The notes beneath the pieces were generated by a model, which did no database searches, was not told where the DNA came from, and was given only the letters and a program-made list of their open reading frames with translations. A stretch of DNA of 64,000 bases, from assembly GCA_017857395.1 (NCBI GenBank), contig JAFMDF010000012.1, forward strand, positions 1 through 64,000. The letters run 5' to 3'. Of this stretch, positions 27,816 to 36,560 are shown piece by piece. This DNA is from Bacteroidota bacterium (GTDB taxonomy: Bacteria; Bacteroidota; Bacteroidia; Chitinophagales; Saprospiraceae). The position numbers and the translations under genes are program-made. Numbering within the stretch: position 1 is the first letter of the stretch; each line of letters begins with the position of its first letter.

Positions 27816-27857
27816 GGAGTCGATTTGCTAAATTTCCAAAATTTAGTAAATCTCAAT

Positions 27858-27941
27858 TAGACTTTATTCTAAAAACCTAAGAGCTTCCAGAACTTGGAGT
27901 TCTGGAAGCTCTTCCCATACGATTTATTTTAGCATAAACAC
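27858..27941. repeat. dispersed structured repeat, copy 1
   Basis: An 84-base unit. Its centre is a perfect 16-bp stem with a 3-base loop (27879-27894, TGG, 27898-27913; stem opens AAGAGCTTCCAGAACT). The flanks TTTATTCTAAAA and TTTTAGCATAAA also pair with one mismatch, giving an outer stem. Copy 2 lies at 43090-43171 in a different context. Here it lies between the protease and a convergent DinB-like gene, where it may also end transcription. Confidence 0.85.
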
Positions 27942-27965
27942 GATTAATCTTCAATTCTCTCCTTC

Positions 27966-28517
27966 TCAAACCTGCTTAACTGCATCAATTTTCTTTAGGG
28001 TTCGCCTAATTTGTCGAGTATGCCGATCTACGTGTTTATTAAAAAAGGACAACATGCTCGATAAAGTCATTTTGCCAGATAAAGGATGTTTGTATAAATC
28101 TTTTGTGAAATAAGCTGCTGGTAAACTTTCTAAGTACATTTCTAATTCATTCCGCTGTATTTTCCATTGCTTCGCCACTTCCCAAAAGGTAAGATTTGTC
28201 AATAATGCTTCGTCGCTTATTTGAGTAGGTGCTTTGATTTTGATAGGACTGGTCAATGCTATATTTAAGAACAAAGATCTAAAACTAGACATTACATTGG
28301 CGTCAACTAACGCTGGTTCGTAACTCAATTTCTTTTTTACGTAACTAACTGCACCAGATTCTGCTTTCATTAAATGTTGCATAATTTGTAAAACAGACCA
28401 TTCTGAAGGGTTTGGTTGTTCATTTAATTTAGCATCACTATAAGTCTTTAAATCCCTTAATAACAAAGTAAGTTTCTGATCTAAATTCTTTAAATGAGTT
28501 TTTGATTTCTTATCCAT
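27966..28517 (-). CDS. DinB-like four-helix protein
   Basis: A 183-residue protein with the pattern of the DinB/YfiT-like metalloenzyme superfamily. It has four helices with SEWSVLQIMQHLMKAESGAV in the first half and SMLSFFNKHVDRHTRQIRR near the end. The His residues in QHLMKAE and in NKHVDRHTRQI would form the usual three-His metal site. Members act as thiol-dependent S-transferases or hydrolases, or have unknown roles, so the reaction cannot be named. ATG at 28517. It is convergent with the HtrA gene. Confidence 0.8.
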   Translation of the reverse strand: MDKKSKTHLKNLDQKLTLLLRDLKTYSDAKLNEQPNPSEWSVLQIMQHLMKAESGAVSYVKKKLSYEPALVDANVMSSFRSLFLNIALTSPIKIKAPTQISDEALLTNLTFWEVAKQWKIQRNELEMYLESLPAAYFTKDLYKHPLSGKMTLSSMLSFFNKHVDRHTRQIRRTLKKIDAVKQV

Positions 28518-28637
28518 TGAATCTCGGTTCTTTAATAAGAGCTTGTAGTTGGTTAAAGTTCTACATCAAGCATAGCTGTAAATAAAATATATTTTTAACT
28601 GAAAGCCAAATATTTATTACTCAAAAATAATTATATA

Positions 28638-30734
28638 TTAATAAACAGGAGTAGTATTAGTGTTATAAAACAAAAAAGCCCATTGATCCGCTTGCTCTTC
28701 AATAATTTTTGAAGTCGGTTTCCCTGCACCATGTCCAGCATCTGTAGCTATCCGAATTAAAACTGGATTTTCCCCAACATGACAACGTTGTAACATCGCA
28801 GCAAACTTAAAGGAATGGGCTGGTACTACCCTATCATCGTGATCACCAGTCGTTATCATAGTAGATGGGTAGGTAACTCCTTCTTTCAAATTATGCAGTG
28901 GAGAATAACTTAAAAGATTAGCGAAATGCTCGGCTTCCTCACTAGAGCCATATTCCACCGCCCAAGCATAACCAATTGTAAATTTATGATAACGCAGCAT
29001 ATCTAAAACGCCAACTGCTGGAAAAGCTACTCTAAATAACTCAGGTCGCTGCGTCATACAAGCACCTACCAACAAACCACCATTTGAACCTCCTGCAATA
29101 GCTAGTTTTTCAGAATTCGTATAATTTTCCTCAATTAGATATTCCGCTGCGGCTATAAAATCATCAAAGACATTTTGTTTTTGATGAAGCATGCCCGCTT
29201 TATGCCATGCTTCCCCATATTCTCCTCCGCCACGTAAGTTAGGCATTGCATAAACCCCTCCATTTTCTAATAAGATAAATCTTGAGGCACTAAAACTGGG
29301 GGTTAAGTTGACATTAAATCCTCCATATCCATATAAAAAAGTAGGATGCTGTCCATTTAAAACCAAGTCTTTTTTATGCACCAAAAACATGGATACTTTG
29401 GTCCCATCTTTACTGGTATAAAAAACTTGCTTTTCTTCGTATTCAGTAGGGTCAAACTTCAAATCCATTTCAAAAAACGGTGTAGAAATACCTTTATCCA
29501 CATCATAAATAAAAATAGTACCAGGATAGACAAATGAAGTAAAGGCGTAAAATAGTTCTTTCACACCTTCTTTATCAGAAAAACCGACAACAGAACCTAA
29601 ACCGGGTAATTGAATCGCCTGTTCAAAATTTCCACGATAATCTAGTTGATGGATTCTACTCGTAGCGTTTTGCAGATATTCCGCAAATAATTTCCCTCCT
29701 CCCTTGCTCACCGTTTGTAGCAAGTCTTCTTTTTCTGGAATAATTTCTTTCCAATTTTCGGGTGCAGGATTGTTTAAATCAATTTCAACCAAGCGATACT
29801 TCGGGGCATTAACATCTGTATGTACTAAAAATTTACCTTTCTCATGCCTAACTACATTATTTTTATGCTGATACCCTTCAAATAATTTAATAAATGTTGC
29901 CGTAGGATTTTCCAAATCTTTATATAATAATTCAAATCCATCCGTTCCCAAAGCAGCATACATCACTAAGTATTTATCATCTTCTGTAACTGTACAATAA
30001 TGATTAGGTTCTGGTTTTTCTTCATCTTTAAAAACAAGTGTGTCTGCTTCTTGACTCGTTCCTAATTCATGGTAATAGACAGAATGATATACATTTTTTT
30101 CACTTAATTCTCCACCATCTTTAGCAGGTGGAAAACGACTGTAAAAAAAACCATTTTTATACCAAGCAGCACCAGAAAATTTTACCCATTGAATGACATC
30201 CTGAAGCTTTTTACCAGTAGCAACTTCCATCACATGAATCTCTTGCCAATCCGAACCAGCTTGGGATTGTGCATAAGCTAAATAAGCATTATCTTTAGAA
30301 CATCCTAAAACTGTAATAGAAACCGTTCCATTCTCAGATAATTGATTTGGGTCAAGAAAGACTACGGGTGTACCCTTTATACCTTTTTGTCTGTAAATAA
30401 CGGCTTGGTTTTGTAAGCCTTCATTTTTATAATAAAAAAAGTAATCGCCTGCCTGAATGGGGCTATACATTTTTGGAAAATCAAATAATGCTTTATATCT
30501 AGTAGCAATTGAATCTCGATAAGGAATCTTATTTAAATAATCAAAAGTCACGTTATTCTGTGCTTTCGCCCAATCTTCCACTTCTGTTGCCCGATCGTCT
30601 TCCAACCACCTATAAGGATCTTCAACTAAAGTTCCATGATAATTATCAACCTGATTAGACTGTAGGGAGAGGGGGTAATCAATTACCTTATTTTTATTTT
30701 TTATCACTATTGAGTTAATTAAATTAATAAACAT
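28638..30734 (-). CDS. prolyl oligopeptidase (S9A)
   Basis: A 698-residue serine peptidase that cleaves short peptides after proline. The N-terminal entry segment DNYHGTLVEDPYRWLEDDRA is the family hallmark, followed by a seven-bladed propeller (about 80-430). The alpha/beta hydrolase domain contains the nucleophile in AIAGGSNGGLLVGACMT (about Ser550), the acid in TGDHDDRVVPAHSFKF and the His in DAGHGAGKPT. No signal peptide is evident, so it is probably cytoplasmic, although many relatives are periplasmic. The first 20 residues (MFINLINSIVIKNKNKVIDY) look unlike the family, but there is no later ATG that would keep the entry motif. Confidence 0.93.
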   Translation of the reverse strand: MFINLINSIVIKNKNKVIDYPLSLQSNQVDNYHGTLVEDPYRWLEDDRATEVEDWAKAQNNVTFDYLNKIPYRDSIATRYKALFDFPKMYSPIQAGDYFFYYKNEGLQNQAVIYRQKGIKGTPVVFLDPNQLSENGTVSITVLGCSKDNAYLAYAQSQAGSDWQEIHVMEVATGKKLQDVIQWVKFSGAAWYKNGFFYSRFPPAKDGGELSEKNVYHSVYYHELGTSQEADTLVFKDEEKPEPNHYCTVTEDDKYLVMYAALGTDGFELLYKDLENPTATFIKLFEGYQHKNNVVRHEKGKFLVHTDVNAPKYRLVEIDLNNPAPENWKEIIPEKEDLLQTVSKGGGKLFAEYLQNATSRIHQLDYRGNFEQAIQLPGLGSVVGFSDKEGVKELFYAFTSFVYPGTIFIYDVDKGISTPFFEMDLKFDPTEYEEKQVFYTSKDGTKVSMFLVHKKDLVLNGQHPTFLYGYGGFNVNLTPSFSASRFILLENGGVYAMPNLRGGGEYGEAWHKAGMLHQKQNVFDDFIAAAEYLIEENYTNSEKLAIAGGSNGGLLVGACMTQRPELFRVAFPAVGVLDMLRYHKFTIGYAWAVEYGSSEEAEHFANLLSYSPLHNLKEGVTYPSTMITTGDHDDRVVPAHSFKFAAMLQRCHVGENPVLIRIATDAGHGAGKPTSKIIEEQADQWAFLFYNTNTTPVY

Positions 30735-31070
30735 TCTATACTTAAAAGAAAAATATGCAAATATATCAATAATTTGCTTAAATAAAGTTTGTAATCAAAG
30801 AAGATAGTACTAACTTTACATCTTATCCAAAAACACACCCACTTCTTTACAACCTATTCACCATTTACTGAGGGGCTCTACAAAAAGTTTATTTTCTTAT
30901 TCAATTTGAAAATAGCCACCTTATTTAATATTGCAGTACAACCCGTTAAAGATAATCATGTGTTTAGGTTAAAAGTGAAGAAGGAGCGACTATGCAGCAC
31001 CCTCCTTGCATAGTCGCATTTATTTTTACCTGACTATCTATTAAGCCTTTTGAGATTGAAGTTGAAGTTC
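30735..31070. other. 336-base gap with one GC-rich hairpin
   Basis: No gene is seen. A perfect 11-bp stem, GCGACTATGCA (30986-30996) with TGCATAGTCGC (31007-31017), has a 10-base loop and is followed on the plus strand by ATTTATTTTT. It lies between two minus-strand genes, so its T-tract is on the wrong side for terminating the upstream one; it may belong to the hairpin families described elsewhere. Confidence 0.5.
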
Positions 31071-31703
31071 TCATTGATCAGGCAGAGACATCAAACGGTC
31101 CATAGTTACAAAAATAGCACCAGCCTTTTCCATTTCTCTCCGAGCTTTCTTTATCCCTTTTTCTTCCCAACCTCCAGTAGCATCTTGAATAACTACCACT
31201 TTATAATCTAGGGCTAAGGCGTCTAATACGGTATGTTTTACGCCTTCTTCAAAACCTAATCCTGCCACAAAAATTTGTTTAATTCCTAAGGGTATTAAAT
31301 AAGCTTCCAGTCCTGTATTTCTTCGTTTATCTGCATCGTAAAAGGCACTATAATTATCTATATTTGTTACTGTCCCTAACTCAATCGTGTGCGTAATTTT
31401 TTCCTTTTGTAAAGCAGGATATAGATGTGCGCCAAAAGAATCCTTCACACAATGAAAAGGCGTTAATTTTTGGTCCAATCCATCAATACTCATCGTCTGT
31501 CCAATTTTTCGCCAAAGATGATTCCCTGCAAAACTTATATGATTTGCAGGATGCCAGTCAATCACTGAAATTACAGCATCAAATTTATCCATTAATTCAT
31601 TGACTTTAGCAATGATTAAATCTCCATCTGGGACTTCTACCGCACCACCCGGACAATAGTCTATTTGTAAATTTTGTAGAATTAAAGCGCTATTTTTTAA
31701 CAT
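31071..31703 (-). CDS. nicotinamidase-like protein lacking the catalytic Cys and Lys
   Basis: A 210-residue member of the isochorismatase/nicotinamidase (PncA) fold. The first catalytic residue is kept (Asp15 in LQIDYCPGGAVEV), as are the metal ligands in DWHPANHISFAG (Asp49, His51) and His84 in TPFHCVKD. However, the Lys expected before the NIDNYSAFYD motif is Leu109 (IELG instead of IRKG), and the nucleophilic Cys of the usual ATDYCVKFTALDA block is Gly154 (LGFEEGVKHTVLDA). It therefore should not hydrolyse nicotinamide by the standard mechanism and may be a binding or regulatory paralogue. The frame is otherwise intact. It stands alone, preceded by a hairpin array. Confidence 0.85.
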   Translation of the reverse strand: MLKNSALILQNLQIDYCPGGAVEVPDGDLIIAKVNELMDKFDAVISVIDWHPANHISFAGNHLWRKIGQTMSIDGLDQKLTPFHCVKDSFGAHLYPALQKEKITHTIELGTVTNIDNYSAFYDADKRRNTGLEAYLIPLGIKQIFVAGLGFEEGVKHTVLDALALDYKVVVIQDATGGWEEKGIKKARREMEKAGAIFVTMDRLMSLPDQ

Positions 31704-31763
31704 ATTTTTTAGGTATGGGTAAATTCATTCGATGGGTACAAATAAATAAAAAGCTTAAAAATG

Positions 31764-31937
31764 ACCTCAGAGAGGTCAAAAATCTTTAGAAGATGTTAGA
31801 AAAGGCAACTCTTACGACCTCAGAGAGGTCGCATGTAATAAATTTCTTCGCTCATTTTTTAACATTCGACCTCTCTGAGGTCGTGAATACTCATTTTTGT
31901 AGCTGATTTTCTAAAAACCTGCGACCTCTCTGAGGTC
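31764..31937. repeat. array of four identical 15-base hairpins
   Basis: GACCTC, a 3-base loop and GAGGTC occurs four times: 31764-31778 and 31816-31830 (loop AGA), and 31868-31882 and 31923-31937 (loop TCT, i.e. the reverse orientation). Spacing is 37, 37 and 40 bases. The arrangement is two forward then two reversed copies, so the whole array is also a large inverted repeat. It fills the 329-base gap between two minus-strand genes. Confidence 0.9.
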
Positions 31938-32032
31938 AGAAATAGCACAAAATTGAAATGTTCATTCATATTCATTCATATACTACTAATTTTATCTATT
32001 CAGGTCGAATTCATTCACAGGTACAGAAGAAA

Positions 32033-33190
32033 CTAAAACCACCCCTTCAATTGCACCCTAGCCAACCCTTCCGAAAAATCTCGAACATCTAAATAATCGG
32101 GCGCAATAACTAAATTTCCTTTAGTATCAATAAATCCAATCCCTTCTCTAAAAGCAGCCCTAGACATGCCTTCTCTAAAATTCCAAATGAGTCCAAAATG
32201 AGCTGGGGTTAATTCTTCGCCATCTGCTTTTAAAAAGCCATATAAATACCCCACTCGATAGCCTGCAATTCCTTCTGAAAACGTATCTATTTGGTCATAA
32301 GTTCGCTTAGTTATTTGTTTTCCTTTACTATCAATTAAACTAAATTTTCCTGCTTCCTCCGCAATCCACAAATCGTTATTGGCAGCAAATAATTGATTAA
32401 ACCTTGGTTCGACAACAAAAATCCCTTTTCGATTAATTAAACCATATTTGCCCTTAATTTTTGTTGCGGCAAATCCATTCACAAAATCAGTACAATTTTC
32501 ATAATTACCTTTAAGGATAGTTGTCCCTTGTTCATCTAAATAAACATATCGGTCTTTTAGTTTAGCCCGTATCAATCCTTCTGTTAAATCACCAATTCTC
32601 CTAAATTGAATAGGAATAATAATTTTCCCTTCCTTATTAATTAATCCATATCTATTGTCCTTCTTTACTTTAGCTAAACCATTTTTAAATCCATAAGCTT
32701 TTTGGTAAGTAGCTTTTATTTTTTCCTTTCCTAATTCATCAATAAAACCGTAGTTAATACCAGCTCGATAAACCGTCAATCCTTCCGAAAACTCCTCTAA
32801 TTCATCAAATTTAGGTGTTATTACCCATTTTCCTTTGGTATCAATAAAGCCCATTTTATTGTCAAAAGTCTGCACTCTTGCCCTGTCTGCCTGAAATGCC
32901 CATGCCGATTTGAAAGTTAAGGGGATGTCCACTTCGCCAAGTTGATTAATATACCCCCATTGCTTTCCTTTCCTCACCGCCGCCAATCCTTCATGAAAAT
33001 TTCGATTATCATCAAACTGAGGTTTAATGACCGTTTCTCCTGCTTGATTAATATAGCCCCATTTTATTTCCGTTGGAAAATAATCATTCGCAACCTCTAT
33101 TTTAGGAGTACGCTGTTCTACCCCATTTTCCTTGCAAGAAATGAATAAATGAATAATCAATAAAAAAAATAGCGCAATTCGGCAATTCAT
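32033..33190 (-). CDS. WG-repeat lipoprotein
   Basis: A 385-residue lipoprotein (signal ending HLFISCKEN, Cys19) made almost entirely of WG repeats of about 35 residues: KWGYINQAGETVIKPQFDD, KQWGYINQLGEVDIPLTF, then seven or eight further units with the pattern xYGLINKEGKIIIPxxF and EGLAxVxxxG. WG repeats form a beta-rich, probably propeller-like scaffold and are thought to mediate binding; no enzymatic activity is known. Probably exposed on the periplasmic or outer face of a membrane. It is followed, on the minus strand, by the four-hairpin array. Confidence 0.9.
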   Translation of the reverse strand: MNCRIALFFLLIIHLFISCKENGVEQRTPKIEVANDYFPTEIKWGYINQAGETVIKPQFDDNRNFHEGLAAVRKGKQWGYINQLGEVDIPLTFKSAWAFQADRARVQTFDNKMGFIDTKGKWVITPKFDELEEFSEGLTVYRAGINYGFIDELGKEKIKATYQKAYGFKNGLAKVKKDNRYGLINKEGKIIIPIQFRRIGDLTEGLIRAKLKDRYVYLDEQGTTILKGNYENCTDFVNGFAATKIKGKYGLINRKGIFVVEPRFNQLFAANNDLWIAEEAGKFSLIDSKGKQITKRTYDQIDTFSEGIAGYRVGYLYGFLKADGEELTPAHFGLIWNFREGMSRAAFREGIGFIDTKGNLVIAPDYLDVRDFSEGLARVQLKGWF

Positions 33191-33453
33191 AGCGGCTAAA
33201 TTAAGTTTAAATTTCGATTTTTACCACCAAAGATATTATATTTGGTCTTTTTTAAAATTACACAGATAATTATATCCTTTTTCTTCATTCGTAGTAATTT
33301 ATACATGTGCAAAAAAATGACCATATTATCAAATGTTTATCCGATTTAAATCTGACTTCTGACAGTTTATATAATAAACGGTCTGACTTCTGACCTCTCT
33401 TATTCAAATTTTCAACCGTTTAAAAAATCATTTTATAAAAAATCAAGCAAAAT

Positions 33454-35277
33454 ATGTTAAATCTTTCTTGTATTTTAGAAAATAGTGCCCGTCAATATCC
33501 AACCAAAGCGGCTTTTACGTTTATGGATAAGACGTTGAATTTTGCGCAAGTCAACGGTGCCGCCAACCAAGTAGCCAATGGATTAAGAGCGAAGGGGATT
33601 CAACCTGGAGACAAAGTGGCTTTAAGTTGTTTTAACTTACCTTATTTTCCAATTGTCTATTTTGGTATTCTAAAGGCAGGGGCAACCGTTGTTCCACTAA
33701 GTGTCTTATTGAAAAAAGATGAAGTGGCTTATCATTTATCGGATAGTGATGCCAAAGCTTATTTCTGTTTTGTAGGAAATGCCGATTTGCCAATGGGTAC
33801 AATGGGGCATGCAGGGTTTCAAGAAGCCACCGATTGTGAGCATTTCTTTATGATTATGCCTACGCCAGAAATGCCTTCTTCTATTGCAGGAACGGAAACC
33901 TTAGGTTCTTTAATGGCAGGTCAATCTCCTGTAGCAGAATCTGCACAGACTGATCCTAATGATACGGCAGTTATTATTTATACTTCTGGTACTACTGGCA
34001 GACCAAAGGGAGCAGAATTATCGCACTCTAATTTAATGTTGAATACTATTTTATCAGCAGATTTAGGGAAGGTAACCAAAGAAGATAATGTCTTAATTGT
34101 ATTGCCCCTCTTCCATATTTTTGCGATGACTTGCTGTATGAATGCAGGGATTTATAAAGCGGCACATTCTGTATTATTACCTAGATTTGATGCAGAAGCC
34201 GTATTTGGATTAATGCAAAAACACAGCATTAATATCTTTGCCGGTGTACCTACTATGTACTGGGGCTTAGTTAATTACAAAGAAGCTAAATTTGATTATG
34301 ATTTAATTTCTAAGAATCTAAGGGTCTGTATGGCAGGCGGTGCTTCTTTACCAGTCCAAGTATTACACGACTTTGAGCATAGATTCAAAGTAGACATTTT
34401 GGAAGGTTATGGGATGTCTGAAGGTTCTCCAATTGTGACCTTCAATCATTTAGGAGACGAAAAAGTACCAGGAAGTATCGGACGACCAGTTTGGGGTGTA
34501 GAAGTTAAATTGGTAAATGATGATGGCGAGGAAGTGCCAACAGGCGAAAAAGGAGAATTATGGTATAGAGGACATAATGTAATGAAAGGCTATTATAAGC
34601 GTCCAGAAGCAAATGCTAAGACCATTACAGATGGCTGGTTACACTCTGGAGATGTAGCGGTCAAGGATGACAAAGGTCGATATTATATTGTGGACAGAAC
34701 GAAGGATATGATTATCCGAGGTGGTTTAAATGTTTACCCTAGAGAAGTAGAAGAGGTAATGATTAAGCATGAAGCGGTTTCCTTAGTGGCGGTCACTGGG
34801 ATTCCTGACCCAAAAATGGGCGAAGATATCAAAGCTTATGTAGTGTTAGCAGAGGGCGCATCAGCTACTCCAGCAGAATTAATTGCCTATACAAAGGCTA
34901 ATTTAGCGGCCTATAAATATCCTCGTCATGTGGAAATTATTGACGCGCTTCCAATGAGTGCAACTGGTAAGATTTTAAAGAAAGAGTTGCGAAAGATGGA
35001 AGCAGCAAAATCAAAAGAACCAGAAGATTTAACAAAAATTGAAGGTATTGGGCCCAAAATTGCCGAAGTGTTAAATGCGGCTGGTATTAAAAACTATGGT
35101 CAATTGGCAGGGACAGATAAAGCTAGAGTGAAAGAAATTTTATCCGATGCGGGGGCTAAATTTGCTTCACATGACCCAACTACTTGGGGCGACCAAGCAC
35201 AATTGGCTGCAGAAGGAAAATGGGAGCAATTGCAGAAGTGGCAGGATATTTTGGATGGTGGGAAGCCTGTTGCTTAA
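33454..35277 (+). CDS. long-chain acyl-CoA ligase with C-terminal helix-hairpin-helix tail
   Basis: A 607-residue ANL-superfamily enzyme activating a fatty acid to acyl-AMP and then acyl-CoA. The P-loop VIIYTSGTTGRPKGAELSHS, the A5 motif EGYGMSEGSP, the hinge region WLHSGDVAVKDDKGRYYIVD and DRTKDMIIRGG, and the C-terminal catalytic Lys in MSATGKILKKEL are all intact. Residues about 517-607 are an extra module: EDLTKIEGIGPKIAEVLNAAG (here split by the 20-residue limit as DLTKIEGIGPKIAEVLN), a helix-hairpin-helix with a following HDPTTWGDQAQLAAEGKW block. This tail usually occurs in unrelated Bacteroidota proteins such as extended L21-type proteins. A strong terminator follows. Confidence 0.9.
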   Translation: MLNLSCILENSARQYPTKAAFTFMDKTLNFAQVNGAANQVANGLRAKGIQPGDKVALSCFNLPYFPIVYFGILKAGATVVPLSVLLKKDEVAYHLSDSDAKAYFCFVGNADLPMGTMGHAGFQEATDCEHFFMIMPTPEMPSSIAGTETLGSLMAGQSPVAESAQTDPNDTAVIIYTSGTTGRPKGAELSHSNLMLNTILSADLGKVTKEDNVLIVLPLFHIFAMTCCMNAGIYKAAHSVLLPRFDAEAVFGLMQKHSINIFAGVPTMYWGLVNYKEAKFDYDLISKNLRVCMAGGASLPVQVLHDFEHRFKVDILEGYGMSEGSPIVTFNHLGDEKVPGSIGRPVWGVEVKLVNDDGEEVPTGEKGELWYRGHNVMKGYYKRPEANAKTITDGWLHSGDVAVKDDKGRYYIVDRTKDMIIRGGLNVYPREVEEVMIKHEAVSLVAVTGIPDPKMGEDIKAYVVLAEGASATPAELIAYTKANLAAYKYPRHVEIIDALPMSATGKILKKELRKMEAAKSKEPEDLTKIEGIGPKIAEVLNAAGIKNYGQLAGTDKARVKEILSDAGAKFASHDPTTWGDQAQLAAEGKWEQLQKWQDILDGGKPVA

Positions 35278-35306
35278 TTGCACTTTATAAAATAATATTT
35301 TAAATT

Positions 35307-35352
35307 GAACAGCCACTTGTGTTTTTATATGCAAGTGGCTGTTCTGTTTTCT
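35307..35352 (+). terminator. rho-independent terminator after the acyl-CoA ligase
   Basis: A perfect 13-bp stem, GAACAGCCACTTG (35307-35319) with CAAGTGGCTGTTC (35332-35344), is followed by TGTTTTCT. It lies 30 bases after the stop codon. Confidence 0.85.
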
Positions 35353-35413
35353 CAAGGTTGGGTTTATTCACTTTTCGCATGCTATTTCATGTTTGGTGGA
35401 TGTATACCAATTG

Positions 35414-35803
35414 CTAATAAGGCAAATCGTAAATTAAGCCTTCTCTATTCAGTTTTAAAACATCAATAGTTATCGAACCAGTTGGTGTTAAGAGGACTAT
35501 TTTCAAGAAATCATCTGTCCATTTAAAATGGTCTGACCAAGTTTGCTGACGAGGATTAAATAACGGGACAAAAGTTTCTGTTTCTTGAATAATCGCTCCT
35601 GTTTTATTGCCTTTATACCAGTTACAGCCATTACAGGCAAATGCCATATTTTCTAAATCATCTACTCCTCCCTTGCTTGATGGTTGAATGTGTTCACTAG
35701 GAAAAGGCGAAGGTGAATAATTAGCAGGCGTCTGACAATATTCGCAACGTCCAGCCGCTCTTTGATTAATTTTTATTTTTTGTTTTTTAGAAAATTTAGC
35801 CAT
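35414..35803 (-). CDS. HNH endonuclease
   Basis: A 129-residue HNH-family protein. Two CxxC pairs bind structural zinc (Cys20/Cys23 in GRCEYCQTPA and Cys57/Cys60 in FACNGCNWYKG). His38 in FPSEHIQP is the general base, and DDLENMAFAC carries the central Asn. Such small stand-alone HNH proteins occur in accessory regions and may be restriction-like or mobile-element-related. The gene overlaps the preceding coiled-coil gene by eight bases (35796-35803), so the two are translated together. Confidence 0.9.
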   Translation of the reverse strand: MAKFSKKQKIKINQRAAGRCEYCQTPANYSPSPFPSEHIQPSSKGGVDDLENMAFACNGCNWYKGNKTGAIIQETETFVPLFNPRQQTWSDHFKWTDDFLKIVLLTPTGSITIDVLKLNREGLIYDLPY

Positions 35804-36125
35804 TAGTTATTGATTGAAATCCAAATTCTTTCGATATTTTTTCTACCGATGTTCCACGAAGTTGTGCTAACATACCAATAGCTACAATTCGCTGCGTGTG
35901 TAATTGCTCAATTTTATGAACAAAAGCAGCCATTTCTTGATTTTCCGTTTCATCTAAAGTCGAATTATACTGTTTTTGCTCTAGTTTTTTTAGACGTTCT
36001 AATTCATTTTTAGATAATTGTTTCTGAATCTGCTGGATTAATTGAATTTCTTTTTTGGATTTTTCAGCATTAGCCTTAACCTCTTGAATTTTTTGAATAA
36101 ATCGTTCAAAATCTGTAGGTGGCAA
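35796..36125 (-). CDS. small coiled-coil protein upstream of the HNH gene
   Basis: A protein of about 109 residues, mostly charged helix (KIQEVKANAEKSKKEIQLIQ, QLSKNELERLKKLEQKQYNS), likely a coiled coil, ending in RGTSVEKISKEFGFQSITNG. The only usual start is TTG at 36125. The frame stays open upstream to a stop at 36183-36185, and those codons (SNITFEELINGVLQLPPTD) look like the genuine family N-terminus, yet contain no ATG, GTG or TTG before the one used. Either an unusual start is used or the original start was lost. It overlaps the HNH gene, which suggests a functional pair. Function unknown. Confidence 0.6.
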   Translation of the reverse strand: MPPTDFERFIQKIQEVKANAEKSKKEIQLIQQIQKQLSKNELERLKKLEQKQYNSTLDETENQEMAAFVHKIEQLHTQRIVAIGMLAQLRGTSVEKISKEFGFQSITNG

Positions 36126-36290
36126 TTGTAAAACACCATTAATTAATTCTTCAAAAGTTATGTTAGAAGTTACTTGAACAGTCTAAGCACAAGTCTGTTT
36201 TTATTAGAATAGAACCCAGTTCTAAACAGTAATTTTATTTCCTTTTTTGTCAAATTTTATAAACCACCTGCGTAAGGTCAGTTATTAAAT

Positions 36291-36560
36291 TTGAAGATAG
36301 TAGAACGGAGTTATATAGGAACTTATGTTGATTATATTTTAGGAGAAATGAGTGATGATGATTCTTTTTTTCTACAAAAAGCAAAATTAGAAGTATCTGG
36401 TATCGGAAAGGAAACACCAACTAATACCGTCAATCAAAGAATTAGAGTAAAATTAAATCAAGTACAAAAATCAGCGGATAAGGAACTTCCTTCGTATATT
36501 ATTGTTGTTGAATTTGGAAGTCCTAAAGCAAAAATAGTAAAAGATGAAACCACCATATAA
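36291..36560 (+). CDS. small conserved-looking protein of unknown function
   Basis: An 89-residue protein (IVERSYIGTYVDYILGEMSD, then strands RIRVKLNQVQ and YIIVVEFGSPKAKIV). The start is TTG at 36291; no ATG occurs in frame before codon 20. Its last 17 bases overlap the start of the next gene, so the two are co-translated. The pair faces away from the HNH module. I do not recognise the family; a short alpha/beta protein is all that can be said. Confidence 0.55.
   Translation: MKIVERSYIGTYVDYILGEMSDDDSFFLQKAKLEVSGIGKETPTNTVNQRIRVKLNQVQKSADKELPSYIIVVEFGSPKAKIVKDETTI

Noticed and set aside
31764-31937. Four evenly spaced short repeats as a possible CRISPR array
   Set aside because: Repeats are 15-base hairpins in mixed orientation with only four copies; no cas genes are nearby.
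33351-33394. Direct repeat TCTGACTTCTGAC twice before the acyl-CoA ligase
   Set aside because: Only two 13-base copies with no clear hairpin or promoter role; too little to call a feature.
36286-36293. TAAATTTG as a promoter for the 89-residue gene
   Set aside because: It overlaps the start codon of that gene and has no spaced TTG box, so it cannot produce a usable leader.
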